Below are positions 1 through 8,136 of a stretch of 64,000 bases of DNA, one piece after another. The DNA lies in the NCBI RefSeq assembly GCF_016648105.1, contig NZ_JACVVE010000031.1, positions 1 through 64,000 of the forward strand, read 5' to 3'. The position numbers and the translations under genes were made by a program. The notes under the pieces are model-generated. The model saw only the letters and a list, made by a program, of their open reading frames with translations. It searched no databases and was not told the DNA's origin. The DNA comes from Pseudomonas sp. S31 (GTDB taxonomy: Bacteria; Pseudomonadota; Gammaproteobacteria; Pseudomonadales; Pseudomonadaceae). How positions within the stretch are numbered: position 1 is the stretch's first letter; each line of letters begins with the position of its first letter.

Positions 1-130
1 CACTAACCGCCGGGGGGGCGGGGGGATATAGCCGTTTACGGCAAAGTTGTATCCGAAAATGGCGAGGTTTATGGGGGGAGGTGGTGAGGCTGGTGGGGGA
101 TCGGCGTGGGATTCTCAGCGGCTTCGAGAT

Positions 131-154
131 CGAGCGCCGCGCGGGCGGCGCTCG
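131..154 (-). terminator. GC-rich hairpin after the ABC transporter operon
   Basis: A perfect inverted repeat with 10-bp arms (CGAGCGCCGC / GCGGCGCTCG) and a GCGG loop lies 37 bases beyond the stop of the last importer gene. No T-run follows it on the minus strand, so it may be a transcript-end stabiliser rather than a classical terminator. The rest of bases 1-190 holds a G-rich tract near base 10-27 and no gene I can support. Confidence 0.4.
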
Positions 155-190
155 CTCTATGCCCCAACGAAAATCCCAAGCGTACGCCTC

Positions 191-877
191 TCAAACCCCC
201 AAATACCGCTGCGACAATTCCGGCTGCGCCGCCAGCTCCCGGGGCGTCCCCTGCCAGACCTGCCGCCCCTTCTCGATGATGTGATGCCGATCCACCACCC
301 GCGCCATCTCCTTGAGGTTCTTGTCGATCACCAGGATCGTCTCGCCCTCAGCCTTGAGCGTCGCCAGGCACTGCCAGATCTGCTCGCGAATGATGGGCGC
401 CAATCCCTCGGTCGCTTCATCCAGAATCAGCAGGTTGGGGTTGGTCAACAGCGCCCGGCCTACCACCAGCATCTGCTGCTCGCCACCGGACAAGGTGCGC
501 GACAGCTGGTCCTGGCGCTCCTGCAACCGCGGAAACAGCTGATAGACCCGCTGTAGATCCCATTTGCCCTTGCTGGCCGTTGCCTGCAGATTCTCCCGCA
601 CGCTCAGGCTACTGAACGCGCGTCGTCCTTCCGGCACCAGGCCCAGGCCGGCCTTGGCAATGCGATAGGGCGCCGCACCGCGCATTTCGGTGCCGTGGAT
701 GCGAATGCTGCCGGCACTGGGCTTGATCAGCCCCATGATCGATTTCACCGTGGTGGTCTTGCCCATGCCATTGCGCCCGATCAATGACACCACCTGGCCC
801 TGCTCGATGTTCAGGTGCATGTCGAACAACACCTGGCTCAGCCCGTAGCCGGCAACCAGCCCTTGAACTTCAAGCAT
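191..877 (-). CDS. HAAT-type ABC transporter ATP-binding protein, LivF-like
   Basis: This 228-residue ATPase is the second nucleotide-binding subunit of a branched-chain-amino-acid-type importer. The P-loop GRNGMGKT is at about residues 34-41, the ABC signature LSGGEQQ at 129-135 and Walker B LLILDE at 149-154. The length fits LivF. Its start overlaps the end of the LivG-like gene by 8 bases. It is the last gene of a left-reading set that follows antABC, so the cargo may be anthranilate or another aromatic acid rather than leucine. The family assignment is firm; the substrate is inferred from context only. Confidence 0.93.
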   Translation of the reverse strand: MLEVQGLVAGYGLSQVLFDMHLNIEQGQVVSLIGRNGMGKTTTVKSIMGLIKPSAGSIRIHGTEMRGAAPYRIAKAGLGLVPEGRRAFSSLSVRENLQATASKGKWDLQRVYQLFPRLQERQDQLSRTLSGGEQQMLVVGRALLTNPNLLILDEATEGLAPIIREQIWQCLATLKAEGETILVIDKNLKEMARVVDRHHIIEKGRQVWQGTPRELAAQPELSQRYLGV

Positions 878-1619
878 GTTCTTCTCCCAGATAGGCGGCC
901 CGCACCTGCGGGTCGTTACGCACCTGCTCGACGCTACCGGTCAGGACTGTCTGGCCGTAGACCAGCACGGTGATGCGGTCGGCCAGGGCAAACACCGCGT
1001 CCATGTCGTGCTCGACGAGCAGGATCGAGTAGCGGCCTTTGAGGCTGTGCAGCAGCTCGGTCATGCGCGCTGATTCCTCGGCGCCCATACCGGCCATGGG
1101 TTCGTCGAGCAACAGCACCGACGCTTCCTGAGCCAGAGCCAAGGCGATCTCCAGCTGACGCCGCTCGCCATGGGACAGGTCGCTGACGGCGTCATGCGCG
1201 CGGTGCTGCAAGCCGACCTGTTGCAGGTAACGCCGCGCCGACTCCAGCAGCCGCTGGTCGCGGGCCAGCGGCTGCCACATACCGAAAGCCTTGCCATCAC
1301 GAGCGGCAATCGCCAGGCCGACGTTCTCCAGCAAAGTGAACTCGGTGTACAGCTGGCTGACCTGGAACGCCCGCGCCAGGCCCAGGCAGGGTCGCTCCCA
1401 GGCCGGCACACGGGTGATGTCGCGGCCTTGCAGGTGGATCTCCCCATGGTCAGGGAAGATCTCCCCGGCAATCTGCGCGATCAAGGTGGATTTGCCCGCG
1501 CCATTGGGGCCGATGATCGCGTGCAGCTCGCCACTGGCCAGCTCCAGGCTGGCGTCATTGGTCGCCTTCACGGCGCCGAAGGCCTTGTGCAGCTGGCGTA
1601 TCGACAGTTGTGCGCTCAT
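870..1619 (-). CDS. HAAT-type ABC transporter ATP-binding protein, LivG-like
   Basis: The first ATPase subunit, 249 residues, has Walker A GPNGAGKS at about residues 37-44, a signature-like LSHGERRQ and Walker B VLLLDEP. The reading frame stays open further upstream, but MSAQLSIRQLHKAFGA is the family N-terminus. Its ATG overlaps the LivM-like stop in an ATGA, which suggests translational coupling. It pairs with the LivF-like ATPase on the cytoplasmic face of the importer. Confidence 0.93.
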   Translation of the reverse strand: MSAQLSIRQLHKAFGAVKATNDASLELASGELHAIIGPNGAGKSTLIAQIAGEIFPDHGEIHLQGRDITRVPAWERPCLGLARAFQVSQLYTEFTLLENVGLAIAARDGKAFGMWQPLARDQRLLESARRYLQQVGLQHRAHDAVSDLSHGERRQLEIALALAQEASVLLLDEPMAGMGAEESARMTELLHSLKGRYSILLVEHDMDAVFALADRITVLVYGQTVLTGSVEQVRNDPQVRAAYLGEEHA

Positions 1620-2632
1620 GGTTGCGCCTCCACGTTTGGCGCCATCAGTCTCGGAGCCGGTTTGCGCTTGCGCTGCAACAGGCCCAGCAACAGGCCGTAC
1701 ACGCCCTTTTTGCCGAACAGCACTACCAGCAACAGTAATGGGCCGAAGATCAGCATCCAGTGCTCGGTCCACTGGCTGAGCACCTGTTCCAGCCCCAGGT
1801 AGGTCGCGGCCCCCAGCAGCGGGCCGAGGAGGGTGCCGACACCGCCGAGGATGACCATGGCCATCAACTCGCCGGATTTCTGCCAGGCGCCCATGTCGGG
1901 GCTGACGAACAACGCATAGTTGGCCCAGAGGATGCCCGCCAGACCGCCGCCGGTGCCGGCGATGACGAACGCGGTGAGGCGATAGCGCAAGGGCTTGAGG
2001 CCCAGGCTCACGGTACGCCGCTCGCTCTGCTTGAGCCCACGCAGCACGAAGCCGAAGCGCGAGCCCACCAGGCGCCGGCACAGCAGCAGCCAGCCCAGCA
2101 GCAACGCGATGCACAGGTAATAAAAGTGTTTGGCGTCGGCAAGGTCCAGGGCGCCGAAGTGGTTGCGCTCGCCAAGCAGGATGCCGTCGTCGCCGCCATA
2201 CAGCGACAGCGAGCTGAGCACGAAGTACAGCATCTGCCCGAAGGCCAGGGTGATCATGATGAACTGCACGCCTGTGGTGCGCAGCGACAGGTAGCCGACC
2301 ACCAGCGAGAACAAGGCGCAGACCAGCAAGGCCAGCGGCCACACCAGCAGCGCATCGTTGCTCCCCGCCCAACCCCACAGCGGCATGCCCTGGGACGTAT
2401 GGAAGGCGACGATGCCGACGATGTAGCCGCCGAGGCCGAAGAACGCGGCGTGGCCGAAACTGACCATCGCACCGTAGCCGATCAACAGGTCGAGGCTGAT
2501 CGCGGCCATGCCGTAGATCGCCAGGCGGGTGAAGAAACTGACCAGGTACGGCTCGTTCAGCCAGTTGGCCAACAGCGGTACCAGGGCGAACACGGCCAGG
2601 CAGGCCAGGTCGATGACAAGACGTGGTGACAT
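1616..2632 (-). CDS. HAAT-type ABC transporter permease, LivM-like
   Basis: An inner-membrane permease of 338 residues with many hydrophobic helices. The family stretch GYGAMVSFGHAAFFG is near the N-terminus. I chose the ATG at 2632 (MSPRLVIDL) because it starts just after the LivH-like stop and matches family length; the open frame upstream is the shadow of the neighbouring gene. It forms the channel together with the LivH-like permease. Confidence 0.92.
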   Translation of the reverse strand: MSPRLVIDLACLAVFALVPLLANWLNEPYLVSFFTRLAIYGMAAISLDLLIGYGAMVSFGHAAFFGLGGYIVGIVAFHTSQGMPLWGWAGSNDALLVWPLALLVCALFSLVVGYLSLRTTGVQFIMITLAFGQMLYFVLSSLSLYGGDDGILLGERNHFGALDLADAKHFYYLCIALLLGWLLLCRRLVGSRFGFVLRGLKQSERRTVSLGLKPLRYRLTAFVIAGTGGGLAGILWANYALFVSPDMGAWQKSGELMAMVILGGVGTLLGPLLGAATYLGLEQVLSQWTEHWMLIFGPLLLLVVLFGKKGVYGLLLGLLQRKRKPAPRLMAPNVEAQP

Positions 2633-2643
2633 CGGGGTTCTCC

Positions 2644-3555
2644 TCAGGCTCGGGCCGGTAGCAGGCCGCGTGGGCGCAGCAGCAGCACCACGGCCATGAC
2701 GATGTAGGCACTGGCGGACACCAGGCCGGCGCTCACCGTGCCGGCGCTTTCGCTGGGCAACAGTTGGTCGAGCAACGGCGGTATGTAGGCTCGCCCAAGG
2801 CTGTCGACCATGCCGATCAGCAAGGCGCCGACCAGTGCGCCACGCACCGAGCCGACGCCGCCGACCACGATGACCACGAAGGTGGTGATCAGGATCTTCT
2901 CGCCCATGCCAATTTCCACCGACAGCAATGGCGCTGCCATGAACCCGGCGAGCCCGCACAGCACGCAACCAAAGACGAACACCAGGGTATACAGGCGGGC
3001 GATGTTCACCCCCAGCGCGCCGACCATTTCATGGTCGTCGGCACCGGCGCGTATCAGCATGCCGAGGCGAGTGCGGCTGATCAGCCACCACATGCCGATG
3101 GCCACCACGATACCGGCGACGATGAACATCAGGCGGCTGACCGGATACATCAGCCCGGGCAAAACCTGGACGAAGCTCGAATACCACTCCGGGGTCGGCA
3201 TCGCGGGCGGGCTGCGCCCGAACAGCACGGTCAGCAGCTCGTTGCTGAAAAACACCACCGCCAGGGTCGCCAACACCTGGTCGAGGTGATCTCGCTTGTA
3301 CAGCCTGCGCATGATCGAGGTCTCGATCAGCGCGCCGTAGCAAGCGGCGCCGATCAGGGCCGCCAGGCCGCCGAGCCAGAAAGAGCCGGTGCTCATCGCG
3401 GTATAGGCGGCGCAAAACGCGCCGACCATGTAGAAGGCACCATGGGCCAGGTTGATCACCCCCATGATGCCGAAGATCAGGGTCAGCCCGGAGGCCAGCA
3501 GAAACAGCAGGGCGCTGTACTGCAACCCGTTGAGAATCTGTTCGAGCAATAACAT
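2644..3555 (-). CDS. HAAT-type ABC transporter permease, LivH-like
   Basis: A permease of 303 residues beginning MLLLEQILNGLQYSALLF, with the LivH hallmark GVINLAHGAFYMVGAF and about eight hydrophobic segments. A GAGGAAAGG Shine-Dalgarno precedes the ATG. It lies downstream of the binding-protein gene, separated by a strong hairpin that probably lowers its expression relative to the binding protein. Eleven bases separate it from the LivM-like gene. Confidence 0.93.
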   Translation of the reverse strand: MLLLEQILNGLQYSALLFLLASGLTLIFGIMGVINLAHGAFYMVGAFCAAYTAMSTGSFWLGGLAALIGAACYGALIETSIMRRLYKRDHLDQVLATLAVVFFSNELLTVLFGRSPPAMPTPEWYSSFVQVLPGLMYPVSRLMFIVAGIVVAIGMWWLISRTRLGMLIRAGADDHEMVGALGVNIARLYTLVFVFGCVLCGLAGFMAAPLLSVEIGMGEKILITTFVVIVVGGVGSVRGALVGALLIGMVDSLGRAYIPPLLDQLLPSESAGTVSAGLVSASAYIVMAVVLLLRPRGLLPARA

Positions 3556-3574
3556 AAGCCTTTCCTCATGAGCG

Positions 3575-3598
3575 CGCCCCGCAGCAGGCTGCGGGGCG
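3575..3598 (-). promoter_or_regulatory. Intercistronic hairpin between binding-protein and permease genes
   Basis: An 11-bp inverted repeat (CGCCCCGCAGC / GCTGCGGGGCG) with a two-base spacer lies 15 bases past the binding-protein stop and before the LivH ribosome site. There is no T-run. Such hairpins in binding-protein-dependent transport operons commonly protect the upstream mRNA from 3' decay and so favour excess binding protein. That role is inferred here. Confidence 0.6.
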
Positions 3599-3613
3599 TT
3601 CGTCAGCAGCGGT

Positions 3614-4774
3614 TCACAGCTTGCAAAGCGCCGCGTAGCTGTCCACGTGGTGGCTGGCCAGGGTCTTGATCGGCACTTCCTGCAGTTTGCCGTCGGCGCC
3701 GGTCTGTACCTGCAGCAGGTACCAATCGATCACCGGATGCTGGTTCTGGGCGAAGCTGAAGTTGCCACGAATCGAGTCGAACTTGACGTTGTGCATGGCC
3801 GTGCGAAACGCCGGCGCGTCCTTGAGGTTGCCCTGGGTGGTGTTCAGCGCGGCGCCGATCAGGCGTGCGGTGTCGTAGCTCTGGGCGGCGTATACCGTGG
3901 GTTCGCGCTTGTACTTCTCGGTAAAGGCTTTGACGAAGGCCTGGTTGGCCGGGTTGGTGGATTGTGGGTTCCACAGGGTGACGATGTTGGTGCCCTTGGC
4001 CACTTCGCCGGTGGCCGCGAGCATGCGCTCGTCCATCGAGAATACCGGAACGACCATCGGGATCTTCGCCGAAAGGCCCGAGCTGCCGTACTGCTTGGCG
4101 AAGTTGATGCCGCCACCACCGGGGTGGAACTGGAAGATCGCATCGGGGGCCAGCGAACGGATGCGCGCCAGTTCCACCGAGAAGTCCAGCTGGTTGAGCT
4201 TGGTGTAGATCTCGGTCACCTCGCCCTTGTAGGTGCGCTTGAAGCCCGCCAGGGCGTCACGCCCACCCTGGTAGTTGGGGGCGAGGACGACCATCTTCTT
4301 GTAGCCCAGTTCGTTGGCGGCGACCCCGGCCATCTCGTGGGGGGTATCGTTCTGGTACGAGCCGACGAAGTAGTTGGCCATGCATTTCTCGCCGGCCAGC
4401 GTGGACGGCGCGGTGTTGATGCTGACGTAGAAGCCGTCCTTGGTGGCGGTGTTGATCACCGCCGCCAGCACGTTGGAGAAGATCACCCCGGTATACAGCG
4501 AAACGCCGTCCAGACTCATGCGGTCGGCGATCTGCTTGGCCTTGGCCGGTTGCAAGCCATCGTCCTCGACGATCAGTTGCACCGGTACGCCACCCAGCTT
4601 GCCGCCTTCCTGGTCGATCGCCAGCTGGAAGCCGTCGCGAGAGTCTTCGCCCAGGTAACCGGCGGGGGTGGAGAGGGTAGTGATGAAACCGATCCGGACA
4701 GGCTCCACGGCCTGCACGGCCGCGGCCGCACAGAGGGTAGTTGCCAGACATGCACGCACTATCAGCTTTTTCAT
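3614..4774 (-). CDS. Periplasmic substrate-binding protein of the HAAT importer
   Basis: A type I periplasmic binding protein (Peripla_BP_6-like), 386 residues. It has a clear signal peptide (MKKLIVRACLATTLCAAAAVQA, cleavage near residue 22) followed by EPVRIGFITTLSTPAGYLG. It lies 75 bases downstream of antC with no obvious terminator between, so it is probably co-transcribed with antABC. Two cysteines (in AGEKCM and the C-terminal LCKL) could form a disulfide. The neighbours suggest an aromatic acid such as anthranilate as ligand; the sequence alone does not show this. Confidence 0.9.
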   Translation of the reverse strand: MKKLIVRACLATTLCAAAAVQAVEPVRIGFITTLSTPAGYLGEDSRDGFQLAIDQEGGKLGGVPVQLIVEDDGLQPAKAKQIADRMSLDGVSLYTGVIFSNVLAAVINTATKDGFYVSINTAPSTLAGEKCMANYFVGSYQNDTPHEMAGVAANELGYKKMVVLAPNYQGGRDALAGFKRTYKGEVTEIYTKLNQLDFSVELARIRSLAPDAIFQFHPGGGGINFAKQYGSSGLSAKIPMVVPVFSMDERMLAATGEVAKGTNIVTLWNPQSTNPANQAFVKAFTEKYKREPTVYAAQSYDTARLIGAALNTTQGNLKDAPAFRTAMHNVKFDSIRGNFSFAQNQHPVIDWYLLQVQTGADGKLQEVPIKTLASHHVDSYAALCKL

Positions 4775-4849
4775 GATGCGGCCTTTGCAGGGGGTCGAGG
4801 AGGGCAGCGTTTCGTTGTTCGGGCGGGCCGAATAATTGTTGTTATGGGT

Positions 4850-5872
4850 TCAGCTGTTGCTTTCGGTGAACTTCTCCAGGTAAAGGCGGCTGTGTTCCAG
4901 GCCGTGGTCGCTGCGCCAGGTCTTGATCGACTCGACCATCGGCGGCGGGCCGCACAGGTACACATCGAAGGGCTGGTCGCGCAGCGCCGCGACGTCCAGG
5001 TGCGCGGCGATATAGCCCGTCTTGCCAGTCCAGTCGGCGTCCGGTTCGCTGACCACCGGGGTGAAGCGAAACCCGGGAATGCGCTCGGCGTAGGCCGCGA
5101 TGCGTGCCAGTTCGCACAAGTCGGCGGCATCACGCACGCCGTAGTACAGATGCACCGGCTGGCCGCAGCCGCCCTGGACGGCGATCTGGTCGAGCATGCC
5201 GAGGAACGCCGACAGCCCGGTGCCACCGGCGACCAGCAGCAGTGGCCGGTCGACATGGCGCAGGTAGAACGCACCCAGCGGCGCTTCCAGCTCGATCACA
5301 TCGCCCACCTGGCAACGCTCGCGCATGTAGTCGCTCATCACGCCGCTGGGCAGCAGGCGGATGAGGAACTGCAGCTGACTGGCGCCGGGCGCGCTGGCGA
5401 ACGAATACGAGCGGCGCAGTTCGGTGCCAGGCACCTTCAGGCGTGCGTACTGGCCCGGCAGGTAATCCAGCGCGGCGCCGACCGCGCCGGTCTCGAGGTG
5501 GAGGATGGCGGTGGTCGGCGACACCTGCTGCACCCGGCTGACCGTGCCTTGCAGGCTGGCCGGGCCCGCGCTGCCGCACAGGCTGGAGTCGAAGTCGAAG
5601 TAGAACGCGGCATCCGACTGTACGCGGGTCTGGCAGGTGAGCACCTTGCGCTCGGCCAGGTCTTGGGCCGACAGTGCTTCGTCGTCCACGTAGTCCTGGG
5701 TGTACTGCCCGGACTCGCAACGGCCCTGGCAGGTGGCGCAGACGCCTTCGCGGCAGTCCAGCGGTATCTTGATGCCGCTGCGCAAGGCTGCGTCGAGCAG
5801 GATCTCGTTGCCCTGCACCTGGCAGAACAGCGTCTTGCCGTCGGCAAAACTGAAGGCGACTTTGTAAGGCAT
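4850..5872 (-). CDS. antC: Anthranilate 1,2-dioxygenase electron-transfer component (reductase)
   Basis: This NADH:acceptor reductase passes electrons to the AntAB oxygenase. From the ATG at 5872 it is 340 residues. The N-terminal plant-type [2Fe-2S] domain has ligands C40, C45, C48 and C80. An FAD-binding RRSYSFAS motif and an NAD-binding AGGTG motif follow. A TTG five codons upstream is possible, but the ATG follows a GCGGAAA ribosome site. The family also contains BenC; I call AntC because the adjacent oxygenase subunits resemble AntA and AntB, not BenA and BenB. Confidence 0.9.
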   Translation of the reverse strand: MPYKVAFSFADGKTLFCQVQGNEILLDAALRSGIKIPLDCREGVCATCQGRCESGQYTQDYVDDEALSAQDLAERKVLTCQTRVQSDAAFYFDFDSSLCGSAGPASLQGTVSRVQQVSPTTAILHLETGAVGAALDYLPGQYARLKVPGTELRRSYSFASAPGASQLQFLIRLLPSGVMSDYMRERCQVGDVIELEAPLGAFYLRHVDRPLLLVAGGTGLSAFLGMLDQIAVQGGCGQPVHLYYGVRDAADLCELARIAAYAERIPGFRFTPVVSEPDADWTGKTGYIAAHLDVAALRDQPFDVYLCGPPPMVESIKTWRSDHGLEHSRLYLEKFTESNS

Positions 5873-5890
5873 GGGCAGTTTCCGCAAAAA

Positions 5891-6382
5891 TCAGAGGTGG
5901 TAGAAGTCGAGCACGGAGTTGATCTGGTCGTTGAGCAGCACCACGTGCTTGCGGGCGATCTTCCAGCTGTCGCCGTCAGGGCGCAGGCGGTAGGTGGCCA
6001 GGCCGTAGAACTGCTCGCTGGTCTGCATGCGGTAGAACAGCGTGTGCCAGTTGACTCGCACCTGCAGCTCGTCGCCCTCCAGCGGGGCGATGCGCACGTT
6101 GCTGAGCAGGTGCACGGTGCGCGGCATCGGGATGGTCGAGGCGGCCTTGCCGGTGCGAATGCGGAACACGCGGTCTTCCAGGCCGCCACGGTTGGCGTAG
6201 TAGATCAGCGACATGCCTTTTTTCGGGTCGGTGGTGTAGACGTGCTCGGAATCCCACTGCGGCAAGTGGAACTCGCTGTCTTCGCTGAACATCGCCAGGT
6301 AGGCATCCCAGTCTTGCTGGTCGCAGCACTCGGCGTTGCGGTAGAGGAATTGCTCGACGCGGTATTGCAGTTGCGCATTCAT
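5891..6382 (-). CDS. antB: Anthranilate 1,2-dioxygenase small subunit
   Basis: The beta subunit of the ring-hydroxylating dioxygenase, 163 residues, with an NTF2-like fold and a structural role. I chose the ATG at 6382 over the GTG at 6388 because AAGGAAG sits 7 bases before it, and 163 residues is the usual AntB size. It begins just after the antA stop and ends 18 bases before antC. Residues such as HLPQWDSEHVYT and RTVHLLSNVRI are typical of the benzoate/anthranilate beta-subunit group. Confidence 0.92.
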   Translation of the reverse strand: MNAQLQYRVEQFLYRNAECCDQQDWDAYLAMFSEDSEFHLPQWDSEHVYTTDPKKGMSLIYYANRGGLEDRVFRIRTGKAASTIPMPRTVHLLSNVRIAPLEGDELQVRVNWHTLFYRMQTSEQFYGLATYRLRPDGDSWKIARKHVVLLNDQINSVLDFYHL

Positions 6383-6384
6383 GG

Positions 6385-7788
6385 TCACACTTCCTTGAGC
6401 TTGAGCGATTGCTGCTCGTTCGCCTTGCGGGCCAGGCCTTCGAGCAGGAAACGCTGCCAGTTGGCGTGCTGGTTGACGTACAGGCCTTCGTGGGTGAACT
6501 CGGTGCCGGTCAGCGCCGGGCGGATACCGATGGTTTCACTGTTGGGCGTGGCACCCTCGACCCACTTGCCTTCACCGCGGGAGATATCGCTCCAGCGCTC
6601 CAGACGGGCCTGGAAGCCGCGCTGGGCTTCGCGGAACTCCACCAGGTCGTCTGGCGTGCCGAGCCCGGAGACGTTGAAGAAGTCCTCGAACTGGCGAATG
6701 CGGTTCTCGCGATCGGCATCCGATTCGCCGACCACGCCCAGGCAGAAACTGTTGATCTCGGTCTTGTTCCAGGCCACCGGGCGGATGATGCGCAGCTGCG
6801 AGCTGATCTGGTCGAGGAAGAACATGCTCGGGTAGATGTTCAGGTTGCGCAGGCGGTGCATCATCCATTCGGCCTTGCCCTGGCCGTGTTCATCGACCAG
6901 GCGCGGCATGATGCTGGCGTAGCCGGGGCGCACCGCCGGGTTGGGCATGTCGCTGAACAGCACGCTGTGGCCGTTGTGGAAGGCGAACCAGCCGTCATCG
7001 GTTTCCTTGTCGCCGGCGCCCAGCTTGCTGTAGTCCAGGGTGTCACTGGCGGTAAGGCCTTTCTCGGCGTTGACCTGCTGGCGATGCTGCACGGTGGCGA
7101 CGTAGTTGTAGTGCACGGTGCTGACGTGATACCCGTCCAGGCCGTTCTCGTTCTGCAGCTTCCAGTTGCCGTCGTAGGTATAGGCGCTCTTGCCCGGCAG
7201 CACTTCGAGCTGGCCGGTGGGCGATTGCGCGACCATCATGTCGAAGAACACCTTGGCATCGCCGAGGAAGTCTTCCAGGGTGTCGGTCCCGGCCACATCG
7301 AGGCTGACGAAGACGAAGCCCTTGTAGCTTTCGATGCGAGCCTTCTTCAGGCCCCGGGTGGCCTTGTCGAAGCCTTCCGGGTACTCGCCTGGGGCCTTGA
7401 CCTTCACCAGGCGGCCGTCGCTCTTGTAGCACCAGGCGTGGAAGGGGCAGGTGAAGGTCGACTGGTTGCCCTTGCCGACCCGGGTCAGGGTGGTGCCACG
7501 GTGCTGGCAGGCGTTGATCAGGGCATTGAGCTGGCCTTCGCCGTCACGGGTGATGATCAGCGGCTGGCGCCCGGCGCGCATGGTCATGAAGTCGTGATTG
7601 TTGGCGATCTCGCTCTCGTGGCAGGCGTAGATCCAGTTCTTCTCGAAAATCAGTTCCATTTCCAGGTCGAACAGCGCCGGCTCGGTGAACATGTCGCGAG
7701 CGATACGGTACACACCGTCCTGCGGGCGAAAGTCCAGGCAACTTTCAACGAATTGTTTCCACTGTTCGACGCTTCTCGTTTGACTCAT
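6385..7788 (-). CDS. antA: Anthranilate 1,2-dioxygenase large subunit
   Basis: The catalytic alpha subunit converts anthranilate to catechol with release of CO2 and ammonia. The Rieske centre is CQHRG ... CPFHAW (C-x-H and C-x2-H). The mononuclear iron site is in GLDGYHVSTVHYN. I chose the ATG at 7788 (MSQTRSVEQWKQF), 467 residues, because GAGGA precedes it by 7 bases; the frame extends 12 codons further without a better site. The N-terminal SVEQWK ... RDMFTEPALFDLEMELIFEKNW resembles AntA rather than BenA. It is the first gene of the left-reading operon. Confidence 0.93.
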   Translation of the reverse strand: MSQTRSVEQWKQFVESCLDFRPQDGVYRIARDMFTEPALFDLEMELIFEKNWIYACHESEIANNHDFMTMRAGRQPLIITRDGEGQLNALINACQHRGTTLTRVGKGNQSTFTCPFHAWCYKSDGRLVKVKAPGEYPEGFDKATRGLKKARIESYKGFVFVSLDVAGTDTLEDFLGDAKVFFDMMVAQSPTGQLEVLPGKSAYTYDGNWKLQNENGLDGYHVSTVHYNYVATVQHRQQVNAEKGLTASDTLDYSKLGAGDKETDDGWFAFHNGHSVLFSDMPNPAVRPGYASIMPRLVDEHGQGKAEWMMHRLRNLNIYPSMFFLDQISSQLRIIRPVAWNKTEINSFCLGVVGESDADRENRIRQFEDFFNVSGLGTPDDLVEFREAQRGFQARLERWSDISRGEGKWVEGATPNSETIGIRPALTGTEFTHEGLYVNQHANWQRFLLEGLARKANEQQSLKLKEV

Positions 7789-8136
7789 GGTGCAGTCCTC
7801 GGCCATCAGGGCTAGTTCATGCATCCATTAAATGAGTTCATCTCCGGCAGGGTCTATCCGCTTAATAAGTGAATAGCATCCGGAAATTCGGCGACATTTC
7901 CGGGCAGCGTCAACGCAGCCGCGAAAACTGGAAAATTCTCGTATTGCGGCGCTGAACAATTGGCTATTTGTCTTCAAGTAACGGGATAGCCGCTGCACGC
8001 TGGCTTGCCGCTTAATTCATCCCCAGACACCGACAGAGTGTCGCTCGACCGGTAACAACGACTGCCCTCTGCATAGCGGCCTTGCGGCCGTCCAAATAAA
8101 AAATGCCGTGTTGCGTGCGGCCTGGGGAAGAACGAC
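7789..8136. promoter_or_regulatory. Divergent control region between antA and the porin gene
   Basis: 348 bases without a gene. It must hold the promoter for antABC-transporter on the minus strand and one for the porin on the plus strand. The part at about 7850-7900 is AT-richer (around CTTAATAAGTGAATAGC), as expected near a promoter. I looked for the XylS/BenR-type TGCA-N6-GGNTA repeat and did not find a convincing pair. The AntR operator is therefore expected here but not pinpointed. Confidence 0.5.

Noticed and set aside
1..190. G-rich tract and short frames at the left edge
   Set aside because: Low-complexity G-runs and shadow frames only; no domain or ribosome site.
870..2711. A 613-residue protein fusing a LivM-region frame to LivG
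   Set aside because: The first 360 residues are a GC-rich shadow of the permease gene; the true LivG-like N-terminus starts at 1619.
3647..6835. A 1062-residue plus-strand open frame opposite antABC
   Set aside because: It is the antisense of antA, antB, antC and the binding-protein gene, with no family similarity and unlike codon use.
4850..7788. Benzoate dioxygenase (benABC) as the identity of the Rieske system
   Set aside because: The large subunit N-terminus and the small-subunit length fit AntA and AntB; BenA has a different N-terminal sequence. The AraC genes and absence of benD also argue against ben.
7789..8136. XylS/BenR-type TGCA-N6-GGNTA operator repeats before antA
   Set aside because: Single partial matches such as GGATA occur, but no TGCA-N6-GGNTA unit and no direct repeat could be found.
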